A stretch of DNA of 64,000 nucleotides from Knoellia sp. S7-12 (lineage in GTDB: Bacteria; Actinomycetota; Actinomycetes; Actinomycetales; Dermatophilaceae): positions 1,612,001 to 1,676,000 of the forward strand of contig NZ_CP155449.1 in NCBI RefSeq assembly GCF_040518285.1. Reading direction: 5' to 3'. How positions within the stretch are numbered: the stretch's first letter is position 1; every line of letters starts with the position of its first letter. This document shows, one piece after another, positions 8,576-16,326 of this stretch. Both the position numbers and the translations under genes were made by a program. A model generated the notes under the pieces. It was not told where the DNA came from. It ran no database searches and saw nothing but the letters and a program-made list of their open reading frames with translations.

Positions 8576-10408
8576 ATGGAAGGGGTCGCATTGACTTCGG
8601 AGTATCTGGCTCTCTTGCTGAACGACGCGGCACGGGAGGAACTGGAGGCCGTCGCCAGCCCAGCGCATGACCAACGCGTGCCAGCAGCTGACCTGGCTGA
8701 ACTCCGGGAACAGCAGAGCCTTGCCCTCCTCTTGCACGAGCGGTTGGCCCGACATCGTTTCAATGAGTCAGCTCTGCAGTTGCTCAACGACTCCGCCAAC
8801 GACCTGGCCACCCTGCGCGATCTCGAACAGATTCTGCAGGCCATCGTTGAGCGCGCTCGGCGCCTCGCGTCCTGCGACCTGGCATACATCAGCCTGAGTG
8901 ACGAGAGTCGCGGGGACAGCTACATCAAGGCGGCGGTGGGCAACGTGTCCGAGGCGCTCCTCGAGCTTCGCCTTCCGGCGGGAACCGGTCTGGGTGGGCT
9001 GGTGTCACGTAGCGGCGAGCCGTCCACTACTGGCCACTATCTGGCCGACGACGCACTCGTGCACACCTCGGACATCGATGCGACGGTCGAGCTCGAGGGC
9101 ATCCGTTCGCTGGTCGGTGTGCCACTGAAGCTAGAGAACGAGATCATCGGTGTGCTCATGGCGGCTCATCGCAACGAACGGACGTTCGCGGAGCAAGAAG
9201 TCAACATGCTCGAAATGCTGGGAGCGCACGCAGCCGTAGCGATTGACAACGCCCGCCTGCTCCAGCAGATCCAGAACCACAGCGACATGTTCGAACGAGC
9301 CGCTGAGATCCATGAGCGACTGACCCGGGTGGTCCTGAAGGGAGGAGGACTTGAGGAAGTGGTCGCTGCGACCGCCGACAGCCTTCGTGGTCCGGTCGTC
9401 CTGCTGGACGAGAACGGAAAGGTCGCGGCGAGAGCCGGTTACGGTGACATGCCTGACGAGAAACATCTCGCCATGGGTTGGCGCGACGCCAAGGCGTGCG
9501 GCGCCACGGTGTGGATCGACGCCCTGTGCCTTGTCCCGATGCTCACGGAAGCGGGCTTTCTTGGCGTCCTGGCACACCCTTTCGGCGGGGATGTCATCGA
9601 GACCGATCTGCGCATACTTGAACGTGCAGCCCTGGTTGCCTCGCTGGTCGAAGTGACTCGGCGCCGTTTGTCTGAGGCCGAGGCGCGTGTGCGGGGAGCG
9701 GTCTTGGAGGATCTCCTGGACTCAGAGACGGCAGATGTGGAGGACCTCGTCGAACGCGCGAGGCTCCTCGGTGTGGACATCACTGCCACGAACGTTGTGT
9801 TGGTGGCACGTGTGGAGCATGAACCGCGCGAGCGACTCTATGCCGCAGCCGCCGCGCTTGCCCGCCGAAGTTCGGGGCTCGTCGCGACCAAGGGGCAGGA
9901 CGTCGTGGTCGTGCTGCCCGACGGACCCCAGGTTGTGTCGAACGTCGTACGTGACTTCAGGGGCGCTACTGGCGCCCCCGTGACGATCGGTCACGCGATC
10001 ACCATGAACGCGGGCATGGTCAGGCCCGCCTATCGGGAGGCCTCACGCTGCGTCCAGGCATTGCTGAGGCTTGGGCGCATCGGAGACATCACCGAGGCGG
10101 CCGAGCTGGGATTCGTCGGGCTGCTTCTGGGAAACGAGCCGGACACTGCTGGTTTCACGAGGTCGATCCTCGGGCCCCTGATCGACTACGACCGCAAACG
10201 AAGGACTCAGCTGGTCAACACGCTGGAGGCCTACTGCGCATCCGGGTTCTCCAACATCCTGACTGCCGAAGCGCTTCACCTGCACCCCAACACGGTCCTG
10301 CAACGGTTCGACCGCATCGCTCGACTCCTGGGCGAAGACTGGCGTCAACCGGAGCGGCTCCTGGAGTGTCAGGTGGCATTGCGTGTCCTGCGGGTGGGAT
10401 CTCAGTAG
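8576..10408 (+). CDS. PucR/CdaR-family transcriptional regulator with GAF domain
   Basis: A 610-residue regulator with a GAF-like ligand domain (about residues 75-240, including LPAGTGLGGLVSRSGEP and GVPLKLENEIIGVLMAA), a middle region, and the C-terminal PucR helix-turn-helix ending LEAYCASGFSNILTAEALHL followed by HPNTVLQRFDRI. Regulators of this family commonly control adjacent catabolic genes. It is divergent from the tannase-like gene across 182 bases, so it probably controls that gene. The ATG at 8576, preceded by AGAAAGG, starts the conserved region; an upstream in-frame start at 8459 would add 39 unlikely residues reaching towards the neighbour's promoter. Confidence 0.88.
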   Translation: MEGVALTSEYLALLLNDAAREELEAVASPAHDQRVPAADLAELREQQSLALLLHERLARHRFNESALQLLNDSANDLATLRDLEQILQAIVERARRLASCDLAYISLSDESRGDSYIKAAVGNVSEALLELRLPAGTGLGGLVSRSGEPSTTGHYLADDALVHTSDIDATVELEGIRSLVGVPLKLENEIIGVLMAAHRNERTFAEQEVNMLEMLGAHAAVAIDNARLLQQIQNHSDMFERAAEIHERLTRVVLKGGGLEEVVAATADSLRGPVVLLDENGKVAARAGYGDMPDEKHLAMGWRDAKACGATVWIDALCLVPMLTEAGFLGVLAHPFGGDVIETDLRILERAALVASLVEVTRRRLSEAEARVRGAVLEDLLDSETADVEDLVERARLLGVDITATNVVLVARVEHEPRERLYAAAAALARRSSGLVATKGQDVVVVLPDGPQVVSNVVRDFRGATGAPVTIGHAITMNAGMVRPAYREASRCVQALLRLGRIGDITEAAELGFVGLLLGNEPDTAGFTRSILGPLIDYDRKRRTQLVNTLEAYCASGFSNILTAEALHLHPNTVLQRFDRIARLLGEDWRQPERLLECQVALRVLRVGSQ

Positions 10409-10431
10409 GGGCAGTGCGCGAGCGCTCGCAG

Positions 10432-10708
10432 TGCGTCGTACGTCCAGAGCGGACTGCGAGCGGTGGTCGTGAGTGGGACGGGAGCGCGGGCCTTCGCTGG
10501 AATGCCGACGGACTGGCCCGTCTCCGGCAAGACCGGGACTGCCGAGGTCTTCGGGAAGAGGGACACGGCGTGGTTCCTGTCCTATGCGCCGACGACCAAG
10601 CCCCGGTATGCCGTGTCAGTGGCCGTGAGTCAGGGCGGTCACGGCGGCGACACCGCCGCGCCGATCGCCCGCTCCTTCCACGAGGCGCTGCGCCTCCTTC
10701 CTCGCTGA
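10432..10708 (+). pseudogene. Orphan duplicate of the mrdA 3' end (direct repeat copy 2)
   Basis: This encodes the last 91 residues of PBP2, including the KTGT box, in frame to a stop at 10706-10708, but no upstream part of the gene. Two residues differ from the complete gene (Glu to Asp, Ile to Phe), and the last 33 bases hold seven of the ten mismatches, mostly silent. A GTG inside could yield about 81 residues, but the catalytic serine is missing. It marks the far end of the inserted segment and is followed directly by vapBC instead of rodA. Confidence 0.93.
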
Positions 10709-10726
10709 GCGTCGACTCCGGCAGCA

Positions 10727-10756
10727 ATACACCATCGGTGTGTATGGTTGGTGTAT
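10727..10756 (+). promoter_or_regulatory. vapBC promoter-operator, leaderless start
   Basis: ATACACC (10727-10733) is exactly inverted as GGTGTAT (10750-10756), with a third related half-site GGTGTGTAT at 10737-10745, the usual layout of a VapB-VapC autoregulatory operator. A -10 hexamer TATGGT (10743-10748) lies six bases before the vapB ATG, implying a leaderless message and that repressor binding would cover the promoter. Confidence 0.7.
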
Positions 10757-10988
10757 GACGCGAACGAACATTGAGATCGATGACGACCTGGTCGCTGAGG
10801 TGATCCGCAAGTACGCCTTGTCCTCGAAGCGAGAAGCCGTTGACCTTGCCCTGCGCAAGGCCGCCGGGTCGTCGATCACCCCCGACTTTGCCTGGAGCCT
10901 CAAAGGCATCGGCTGGGAGGGGGACCTCAACGAGATGAGGGGTGCGGAAGCTCAGGACGAGCCGCGAACTGAGACCTCGCATCGGTGA
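10755..10988 (+). CDS. vapB: VapB-family antitoxin
   Basis: A 77-residue protein whose N-terminus MTRTNIEIDDDLVAEVIRKY is a ribbon-helix-helix DNA-binding domain of the VapB type II antitoxin class (AntTox VapB-like, 'KREAVDLALRKA' helix). The C-terminal third is charged, as expected for the toxin-binding tail. It overlaps vapC by 4 bases (GTGA), giving coupled translation. ATG 10755 is used instead of the GTG 15 bases upstream because the -10 box and the operator end exactly there. Confidence 0.9.
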   Translation: MTRTNIEIDDDLVAEVIRKYALSSKREAVDLALRKAAGSSITPDFAWSLKGIGWEGDLNEMRGAEAQDEPRTETSHR

Positions 10989-11398
10989 ACGAACTCTTCG
11001 ACACCTCTGTGTGGATCGAGTTCCTGCGAGGGACCGAATCGACTGCCTCCCGTTACGTCGGGTCACGACTCGTCTCCGATCCCTCGACGATTGCGATCAC
11101 GGAGCCAGTGACCATGGAACTCCTGGCCGGCCCCACCAATGAACTGGCCCTCGTCAAGATCGCTCAACTCGTCGACAGTCTCGCTCTCGTCCGGATCGTC
11201 CCTGCTCTTGACTTCCCTGCCGCGGCGGCGCTTCATCGGGCGGCTCGTCAGAACGGCCGAACCGTCAGAAAACTCAACGACTGCCTGATCGCCGCGGTGG
11301 CGATCCGGACCGATTCGGTCCTCGTCCATCGCGATGCGGACTTCGATGTCGTGGCGTCCATCTCAGATCTGCGGACCCGGTCGTTCATCGAGCCGTAG
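10985..11398 (+). CDS. vapC: VapC-family toxin, PIN-domain ribonuclease
   Basis: The 137-residue PIN-domain protein cuts RNA (often tRNA) when released from VapB. The conserved acidic residues are visible: Asp6 in FDTSVW, a Glu in the MELLAG helix, Asp near 98 in LNDCLIAAVA, and Asp in the VLVHRDADFD motif near 115. Together they bind Mg2+/Mn2+. The set looks complete, so the toxin should be active. A toxin-antitoxin pair next to the duplication scar could help keep the rearranged locus. Confidence 0.92.
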   Translation: MNELFDTSVWIEFLRGTESTASRYVGSRLVSDPSTIAITEPVTMELLAGPTNELALVKIAQLVDSLALVRIVPALDFPAAAALHRAARQNGRTVRKLNDCLIAAVAIRTDSVLVHRDADFDVVASISDLRTRSFIEP

Positions 11399-11463
11399 GT
11401 GGCGGCCAACTCACCTTGGACGCAAGTGGCGGGGGAGCGCGACGGGAGCGGACGGCATACAAC

Positions 11464-11475
11464 TAGTCTTGCCGT
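11464..11475 (+). promoter_or_regulatory. lpdA promoter, leaderless
   Basis: A -10 hexamer TAGTCT at 11464-11469 stands six bases before the lpdA ATG, with no Shine-Dalgarno between, so transcription would begin at or next to the start codon. Confidence 0.6.
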
Positions 11476-12873
11476 ATGGCTGATTTTGATGTTGTCGTCC
11501 TCGGTGCCGGTCCCGGCGGATACGTCGCGGCGATCCGCGCCTCGCAGCTGGGCCTCAGGGCCGCTGTCGTGGAGTCCAAGTACTGGGGTGGCGTCTGCCT
11601 CAACGTCGGGTGCATCCCGTCCAAGGCGCTGATCAAGAACGCCGAGCTGGCGCACACCCTCCAGCACGACAAGGCAAAGTTCGGCATCGAGGGAGACGCG
11701 ACGATGTCCTACGGCCCGACGCACAAGCGTTCGCGTCAGGTGTCCTCCGGCATCGTCAAGGGTGTCCACTTCCTCATGAAGAAGAACAAGATCGAGGAGA
11801 TCGACGGCTGGGGCACGCTCACCAGCTCGACCTCGATGGATGTCGCGCTCAACTCGGGGGAGAAGCGCACCGTCACCTTCGACAAGCTGATCATCGCTGC
11901 TGGCGCCGTGACTCGCATGCTGCCCGGTGTGCAGGTGTCGCAGAACGTCGTCACCTATGAGGAGCAGATCCTCGACGAGAACCTGCCCGGGTCGATGGTC
12001 ATCGCCGGCTCGGGTGCCATCGGTGTCGAGTTCGCCTACGTCATGAAGAACTTCGGCGTCGACGTCACGATCGTCGAGTTCCTGGAACGCATGGTGCCGA
12101 CCGAGGACGCGGACGTGTCCAAGGAGCTGCTCAAGCACTACAAGAAGCTCGGGGTCAAGGTCCTGCTGTCAACCAAGGTCGAGGGGGTCGAGGACACGGG
12201 CTCCGGCGTCAAGGTCACGGTGTCGCCCGCCGCTGGCGGAGACTCCCAGGTCCTGGAGGCAGACAGGTTCCTCTCGGCGATCGGCTTCGCTCCGCGCACC
12301 GAGGGCTACGGGCTCGAGGCAGCCGGCGTCAAGCTCACCGACCGTGGCGCCATCGAGATCGACGACTTCTGCCGGACCAACGTCGACAACGTCTATGCCA
12401 TTGGCGACTGCACCGCCAAGGTGATGCTCGCGCACGTGGCCGAAGCCCAGGGCATCGTCGCCGCCGAGACGATCGCGGGCGCTGAGACCATGCCGATCGA
12501 GTACGACTTCATCCCGCGAGCGACCTACTGCCACCCGCAGATCGGCTCGTTCGGCTACTCCGAGGCGCAGGCCAAGGAAAAGGGCTACGACGTCAAGACG
12601 GCGACGTTCCCGTTCAGCGCCAACGGCAAGGCGATGGGTCTCGGCGACGCTGTCGGCTTCGTCAAGATCGTGGCTGACGCCAAGCACAACGAGATCCTCG
12701 GCGCCCACATGATCGGCCCCGACGTCACCGAGCTGCTCCCGGTGCTCAACCTCGCGCAGAAGTGGGACCTCACCGCTGACGAGGTCGCCCGCAACGTCTT
12801 CGCGCACCCGACCCTGTCCGAGGCCGTCAAGGAGTCGGTCCACGGCATCGCCGGCCACATGATCAACCTCTAG
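11476..12873 (+). CDS. lpdA: Dihydrolipoyl dehydrogenase
   Basis: LpdA reoxidises the dihydrolipoyl groups of 2-oxoacid dehydrogenase complexes, passing electrons through FAD to NAD+. The 465-residue sequence has the FAD loop GAGPGGY at the N-terminus, the redox pair C41/C46 in [13 protein letters not shown], the second nucleotide loop [11 protein letters not shown], the FAD-contact GDCTAK, and the catalytic His in [11 protein letters not shown] near 443. It is full length. The IS481 element inserted exactly over its stop codon; the target duplication preserved TAG, so the protein is unchanged, though any native terminator has been moved away. Confidence 0.97.
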   Translation: MADFDVVVLGAGPGGYVAAIRASQLGLRAAVVESKYWGGVCLNVGCIPSKALIKNAELAHTLQHDKAKFGIEGDATMSYGPTHKRSRQVSSGIVKGVHFLMKKNKIEEIDGWGTLTSSTSMDVALNSGEKRTVTFDKLIIAAGAVTRMLPGVQVSQNVVTYEEQILDENLPGSMVIAGSGAIGVEFAYVMKNFGVDVTIVEFLERMVPTEDADVSKELLKHYKKLGVKVLLSTKVEGVEDTGSGVKVTVSPAAGGDSQVLEADRFLSAIGFAPRTEGYGLEAAGVKLTDRGAIEIDDFCRTNVDNVYAIGDCTAKVMLAHVAEAQGIVAAETIAGAETMPIEYDFIPRATYCHPQIGSFGYSEAQAKEKGYDVKTATFPFSANGKAMGLGDAVGFVKIVADAKHNEILGAHMIGPDVTELLPVLNLAQKWDLTADEVARNVFAHPTLSEAVKESVHGIAGHMINL

Positions 12874-12874
12874 C

Positions 12875-13978
12875 TGTACTGACCCGGGACGTTGGTTGAG
12901 TGATTGCGATCCGCTGATCTGATCAGTGGCGCGGGAAGGGCCTCCCGCGGTGGAGTGGAACTGCCAAGTCACCACTGCCACACACAGGAGGCCCTCATGT
13001 CCCACGCTAACGCTGCCCTGACGGTTCGTCACCGTCTTAAGGTTGCCCAACTTGTCGTCGATCAGGGCGTGCCGATCAGTGAGGTCGCGGCACGATTCCA
13101 ATGTTCGTGGCCGACGGTGAAGCGGTGGGCTGACAGGTATGCCGCCGGTGAGCCGATGAGCGACCGCTCGAGCCGCCCGCACGTGATGCCGGCCAAGACC
13201 TGCGTGTCGACGACGAAGCGGATCGTGTCGTTGCGGCTGCGCAAGCGCCTGGGTCCGGTCCAGCTCGCTGCACACGTGGGTGTTGCACCCTCGACAGTGC
13301 ACCGGGTGCTCACCAGGTGTCACCTGAACCGGTTGGCGCACGTCGATCGCGCCACCGGTGAGCCGGTGCGCCGCTACGAGCATGAGCATCCCGGGGACAT
13401 GCTGCACGTGGACGTCAAGAAGTTCGGGAACATCCCCGACGGTGGCGGGTGGCGCTTCGTGGGCCGAGCTCAGGGCATGAAGAACCGGACAGCCACCCCG
13501 GGCAAACCGAAGAGCAAGAACCACAACCCGAAGATGGGCCACGCATTCGTGCACACCGTCATCGATGACCATTCCCGAGTCGCCTACGCCGAGATCCACG
13601 ACAACGAGACCGCCGCCACCGCCACCGCCGTCCTGCGCCGAGCCGTCGCCTGGTACGTCGCCCGCGGCATCACCATCCGCAGAGTCCTGTCCGACAACGG
13701 GTCCCCGTACGTGTCACACCTGTGGCGGGACGTCTGCGCAGAGCTCGGCATCAAACACTCACGCACCCGGCCCCGCCGCCCACAGACCAACGGCAAGGTC
13801 GAACGCTTCCACCGCACCATGGCCGACGGATGGGGATACGCCCGCTGCTACACCTCAGAGACCGAACGACGCCAAGCTCTGCCAGCATGGCTCCACGAGT
13901 ACAACCACCACCGACCCCACACCGCCTGCGGGAACAAGCCACCCAACACCCGCTTGATCAACCTGTCAGGTCAGTACA
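12875..13978 (+). mobile_element. IS481-family insertion sequence, intact
   Basis: The ends are inverted repeats that start TGTACTGACC at 12875 and finish GGTCAGTACA at 13978. A 6-base target duplication TCTAGC flanks it (12869-12874 and 13979-13984). This fits the NCTAGN target preference known for IS481. The element is about 1.10 kb with one transposase gene. The target lies on the lpdA stop codon. Confidence 0.95.
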
Positions 13979-13983
13979 TCTAG
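12997..13983 (+). CDS. IS481-family transposase (DDE)
   Basis: The 328-residue transposase has an N-terminal helix-turn-helix (residues about 10-60, VPISEVAARFQCSWPTVKRW), a second winged-helix segment, and an rve/DDE core with HVDVKKF, VLSDNGSPY and the Glu in TNGKVERFHRTM. The ATG at 12997 follows AGGAGG closely. Its last sense codons run to the element end, and the TAG stop at 13981-13983 is supplied by the duplicated target, not by the element. The frame is intact, so it should be functional. Confidence 0.95.
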   Translation: MSHANAALTVRHRLKVAQLVVDQGVPISEVAARFQCSWPTVKRWADRYAAGEPMSDRSSRPHVMPAKTCVSTTKRIVSLRLRKRLGPVQLAAHVGVAPSTVHRVLTRCHLNRLAHVDRATGEPVRRYEHEHPGDMLHVDVKKFGNIPDGGGWRFVGRAQGMKNRTATPGKPKSKNHNPKMGHAFVHTVIDDHSRVAYAEIHDNETAATATAVLRRAVAWYVARGITIRRVLSDNGSPYVSHLWRDVCAELGIKHSRTRPRRPQTNGKVERFHRTMADGWGYARCYTSETERRQALPAWLHEYNHHRPHTACGNKPPNTRLINLSGQYI

Positions 13984-14013
13984 CTCAGCAACCCTGCGCT
14001 GCAGCACTTTCCG

Positions 14014-14047
14014 GTATGCCGTTCGCCCACCTGGGCGAGCGGCATAC
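14014..14047 (+). terminator. Hairpin built from inverted GTATGCC words
   Basis: Two 16-base arms (14014-14029 and 14032-14047) pair with one G-T wobble around a 2-base loop; the outer ends are GTATGCCG and CGGCATAC. There is no T run. It probably ended lpdA transcription before the IS481 insertion separated them. Its right arm overlaps the likely -10 (CATACT) of the next gene. Confidence 0.7.
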
Positions 14048-14054
14048 TGCGTTC

Positions 14055-14471
14055 ATGGCTGCGTCCGAGATTGAGGCACCGAAGGGCAGGGCGCCGTGGC
14101 TCGCGCTGGGCCTCGTCGTGCTGGCGGTTGTCAGCATTGCCATTGCCATGGGTATCTCTTTCGCAAAGGGCGACGACCCGACGAATGTCGCTGTCTACGA
14201 CGCGAATGGCGATGGGATGGATGCCTTGCTCACAGGGATTGTCGAGGTGACGCCTTCCTGCGTGAAGGTCTCCGTGGGTGACGAAGCCTGGACACCGGTG
14301 TTCCCGCGAGGGAGCACCCACATGGCCAATGACACTCTCGTGTGGGGCGGCCGGGAGTTCTTGTCGGGTGACCCGATCGAACTGGGCGGCGGGGAGGTCA
14401 GCCCTGATGGTGACTTGGTCATCCCGGCCGGATGTCCGCGCAGGCATCTGTGGTTGGTCGCGCCACGCTGA
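14055..14471 (+). CDS. Hypothetical membrane-anchored protein
   Basis: A 138-residue protein with a short polar N-terminus, one strong membrane helix (about residues 16-37, LGLVVLAVVSIAIAMGI), and an extracellular domain with two cysteines (VTPSCVKV and PAGCPRR) that may form a disulfide. No family is recognised. ATG 14055 is preceded six bases upstream by CATACT, a possible -10, so it may be leaderless. It is set off from lpdA by a hairpin. Confidence 0.65.
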   Translation: MAASEIEAPKGRAPWLALGLVVLAVVSIAIAMGISFAKGDDPTNVAVYDANGDGMDALLTGIVEVTPSCVKVSVGDEAWTPVFPRGSTHMANDTLVWGGREFLSGDPIELGGGEVSPDGDLVIPAGCPRRHLWLVAPR

Positions 14472-14521
14472 GGGGTGCGTGGAGGTGGTGCCGACGTGAA
14501 TGGGAGCCTCGAAGCGTCGGG

Positions 14522-14914
14522 TCAGTTCATGCCGGAGCCGAGGTTGAGGATGTTGCCGTCGGGGTCCGTGAACCAGACGCTCTTGAAGGCGCCGTCGCCG
14601 GCGCTTGCGACTCCGTCGTTCCACTCCATGCCCTCGGCGTCGAAGGTCTGGAACGTCACGCCCTTCGAGCGCAGATCCGCCACGGCTGTGTCGAACGCGT
14701 CGCCGGGCAGCTCGAACATCATCGCCGTCGCCTTGTTCGTGCCGGCGAATTCGGACGTATAGACGAAGAAGGCGCTCGAGCCCGACTGGTAGGTGATGCC
14801 CTGATCCATCGTCTCGGTCCCTGGTTCGAAACCGAGGACCCCCTCATAGAAGTCGCGGGCACGCTGCAGGTCCGAGACTCCGAGGGTCGTGACAGGGGTG
14901 TGGTCGCCGATCAT
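14522..14914 (-). CDS. VOC-family (glyoxalase/bleomycin-resistance fold) protein
   Basis: The 130-residue protein has the paired beta-alpha-beta-beta-beta modules of vicinal-oxygen-chelate proteins: TTLGVSDLQRARDFYEGVLG at the start of module 1 and SVWFTDPDGNILNLGSG ending module 2. Members bind metals or small ligands with varied functions, and the substrate here is unknown. The start ATG at 14914 follows GGAG at good spacing; an in-frame upstream start at 14935 is less likely. It stands alone, convergent with the gene at 14055. Confidence 0.82.
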   Translation of the reverse strand: MIGDHTPVTTLGVSDLQRARDFYEGVLGFEPGTETMDQGITYQSGSSAFFVYTSEFAGTNKATAMMFELPGDAFDTAVADLRSKGVTFQTFDAEGMEWNDGVASAGDGAFKSVWFTDPDGNILNLGSGMN

Positions 14915-15081
14915 GACTTCTCCAAGGCGGACCAAACGACCTTCGCCAGGTCGGCCACCCCGAGCCTAGGAGCGAGGCCTGCCTTGGAGCAATGGGTCGA
15001 TTCACCCCCCGTGGGGGTCCCGGTGGGCCAACCCGCAGCGCGAGGACCGGGCCAGGCAGTCAACCGCTGTGGAGCCAACAG

Positions 15082-15384
15082 CTAAGAGACCAACCGCCGG
15101 CGCGCTCTGCGACCGGACTTCATCGGCTCGACGTCACCCACTGGCGGGTTGATCTCTGCCCACACCGCGTCGAGCGAGAGGCCGAGGACTCCGGAGATGG
15201 CCGCGATTGTCGGGAAGGCCGGAGTACCCACGCGACCGGACTCGATCTTGCGGAGGGTCTCGGGTGAGAGGCCTGCGTCCAGGGCGGTGTCGAGCATTGG
15301 GCGATCGCCCCTGGCTCGACGCAGGAGGGCGCCGAGGCGCTGACCGCGCTCGATCTCGGCGGGGGTGAGTGGCAACCTGACCAT
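15082..15384 (-). CDS. Xre-family helix-turn-helix regulator
   Basis: A 100-residue DNA-binding protein with a Cro/C1 fold: LGALLRRARG, then DTALDAGLSPETLRKIESGR as the helix-turn-helix, then PTIAAISGVLGLSLDAVWAEI. The basic tail (SGRRARRRL) may also contact DNA. It is divergent from the map-like gene, with direct repeats in the shared promoter. A TAGAGT -10 box lies six bases before the ATG, suggesting a leaderless message. Confidence 0.85.
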   Translation of the reverse strand: MVRLPLTPAEIERGQRLGALLRRARGDRPMLDTALDAGLSPETLRKIESGRVGTPAFPTIAAISGVLGLSLDAVWAEINPPVGDVEPMKSGRRARRRLVS

Positions 15385-15390
15385 GGCCGC

Positions 15391-15421
15391 ACTCTAGCCG
15401 GGATAGTCTTACCGGGATAGT
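15391..15421 (-). promoter_or_regulatory. Divergent xre/map-like promoter with direct-repeat operator
   Basis: On the minus strand TAGAGT (15391-15396) is a -10 six bases before the xre-like ATG. Two copies of CCGGGATAGT lie at 15398-15407 and 15412-15421 (14-base period). They sit at the core promoter of the regulator and upstream of the aminopeptidase gene, so autoregulation is likely. Confidence 0.6.
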
Positions 15422-15448
15422 TATTGGACTGGGGCCGGGAGGCATTGC

Positions 15449-16228
15449 GTGATCGAGATCCTGAACGCCACCGAGTTGGAACGAGCCAGAGCCACCGGCG
15501 CCCTCGTCGCCGACATCCTGCAGTCGCTCAAAAGCCGCGCCACGGTCGGCACGAACCTGTTGGACATCGACTGGTGGGCCAAGGCCATGATCGTCGAGGC
15601 TGGTGCCGTGTCCTGCTACGTGGACTACGAACCGTCTTTCGGGAGAGGGCCGTTCGGCCACTACATCTGCACGTCGGTCAACGACGCCGTCCTCCACGGG
15701 CTCCCGCACGACTACATATTGGCGGACGGCGACCTGCTGTCGCTCGACCTCGCTGTCTCCCTGCGGGGCGTCGTGGCCGACTCCGCGATCAGCTTCGTGG
15801 TGGGCGACTCGGCGTCCCCGGAGGACGAGGCAATGATCGGAGCGACCGAGCGTGCGCTGGCCGCCGCGATCGCTGTGGCGGGCCCGGGTGCCCGCATCGG
15901 TGATCTCTCCCATGCCATCGGCTCGGTCCTCACCGGAGCGGGTTATGCGGTCAACACGCAGTTCGGCGGACATGGCGTCGGCTCGACGATGCACCAGGAT
16001 CCGCACATCTCGAACACGGGGCGGCCCGGCCGTGGCTATCGACTCCGCCCAGGGCTTTTGCTGGCGATCGAGCCGTGGGTCATGGCCGGCACCGACGAGC
16101 TCGTCACGGACAACGACGGCTGGACCCTGCGCAGCGCCACCGGCTCCCGGACGGCACATAGCGAGCACACGATCGCCATCACCGACGACGGAGCCGAGAT
16201 CCTCACGCTGCCGAGCAGGCGCGACTGA
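15449..16228 (+). CDS. Methionine aminopeptidase, type I-like
   Basis: The enzyme removes the initiator methionine from new proteins. All five metal ligands of the family are visible in order in the 259 residues: Asp in LSLDLAV, Asp in VVADSA, His in GGHGVGSTMHQDP, Glu in AIEPWVM and Glu in SEHTIAI. It starts at GTG 15449 behind GGGAGG. It lies away from the secY-adk-map locus typical of the housekeeping gene and beside an Xre regulator, so it may be a second, regulated copy; the main map would be elsewhere in the genome. Confidence 0.88.
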   Translation: MIEILNATELERARATGALVADILQSLKSRATVGTNLLDIDWWAKAMIVEAGAVSCYVDYEPSFGRGPFGHYICTSVNDAVLHGLPHDYILADGDLLSLDLAVSLRGVVADSAISFVVGDSASPEDEAMIGATERALAAAIAVAGPGARIGDLSHAIGSVLTGAGYAVNTQFGGHGVGSTMHQDPHISNTGRPGRGYRLRPGLLLAIEPWVMAGTDELVTDNDGWTLRSATGSRTAHSEHTIAITDDGAEILTLPSRRD

Positions 16229-16314
16229 AGCAACACACTCGGGGGTTGCTCATCCAGCGGCCGCCGCGATCTGCGCGAAGTGGACCCGATTGGGGTGGTC
16301 GTGCCAGCGGGTCA

Positions 16315-16326
16315 TACGCTTCCGCG
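16315..16326 (+). promoter_or_regulatory. Leaderless promoter of the amidohydrolase gene
   Basis: TACGCT at 16315-16320 is a -10-like hexamer exactly six bases before ATG 16327, with no ribosome-binding site. Confidence 0.5.

Larger units (their letters stand above)
4198..10431. mobile_element. Putative inserted catabolic segment between mrdA 3' repeats
   Basis: This 6.2 kb sits between the complete mrdA and a second copy of the mrdA 3' end. It carries an acyl-CoA dehydrogenase remnant, an IS110-family element, a tannase-like secreted esterase and a PucR regulator, none related to cell shape. The word GTATGCC/GGCATAC, common in the flanks, was not seen inside. No integrase or conjugation gene is visible, so the entry mechanism (recombination through mrdA, or an IS-mediated event) is unknown. 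Confidence 0.6.

Noticed and set aside
4198..10431. Interpretation as an integrative conjugative element or prophage
   Set aside because: There is no integrase, relaxase, replication or structural gene; the flanking repeat is a gene end, not a tRNA or short att site.
13076..13288. Extra ORFs on the minus strand inside the IS481 element
   Set aside because: IS481 elements carry one transposase; these have no start signal or similarity.
16229..16260. Weak hairpin AGCAAC...GTTGCT after the map-like gene
   Set aside because: Only 6-base arms with a 10-base loop and no T run; too weak to call a terminator.
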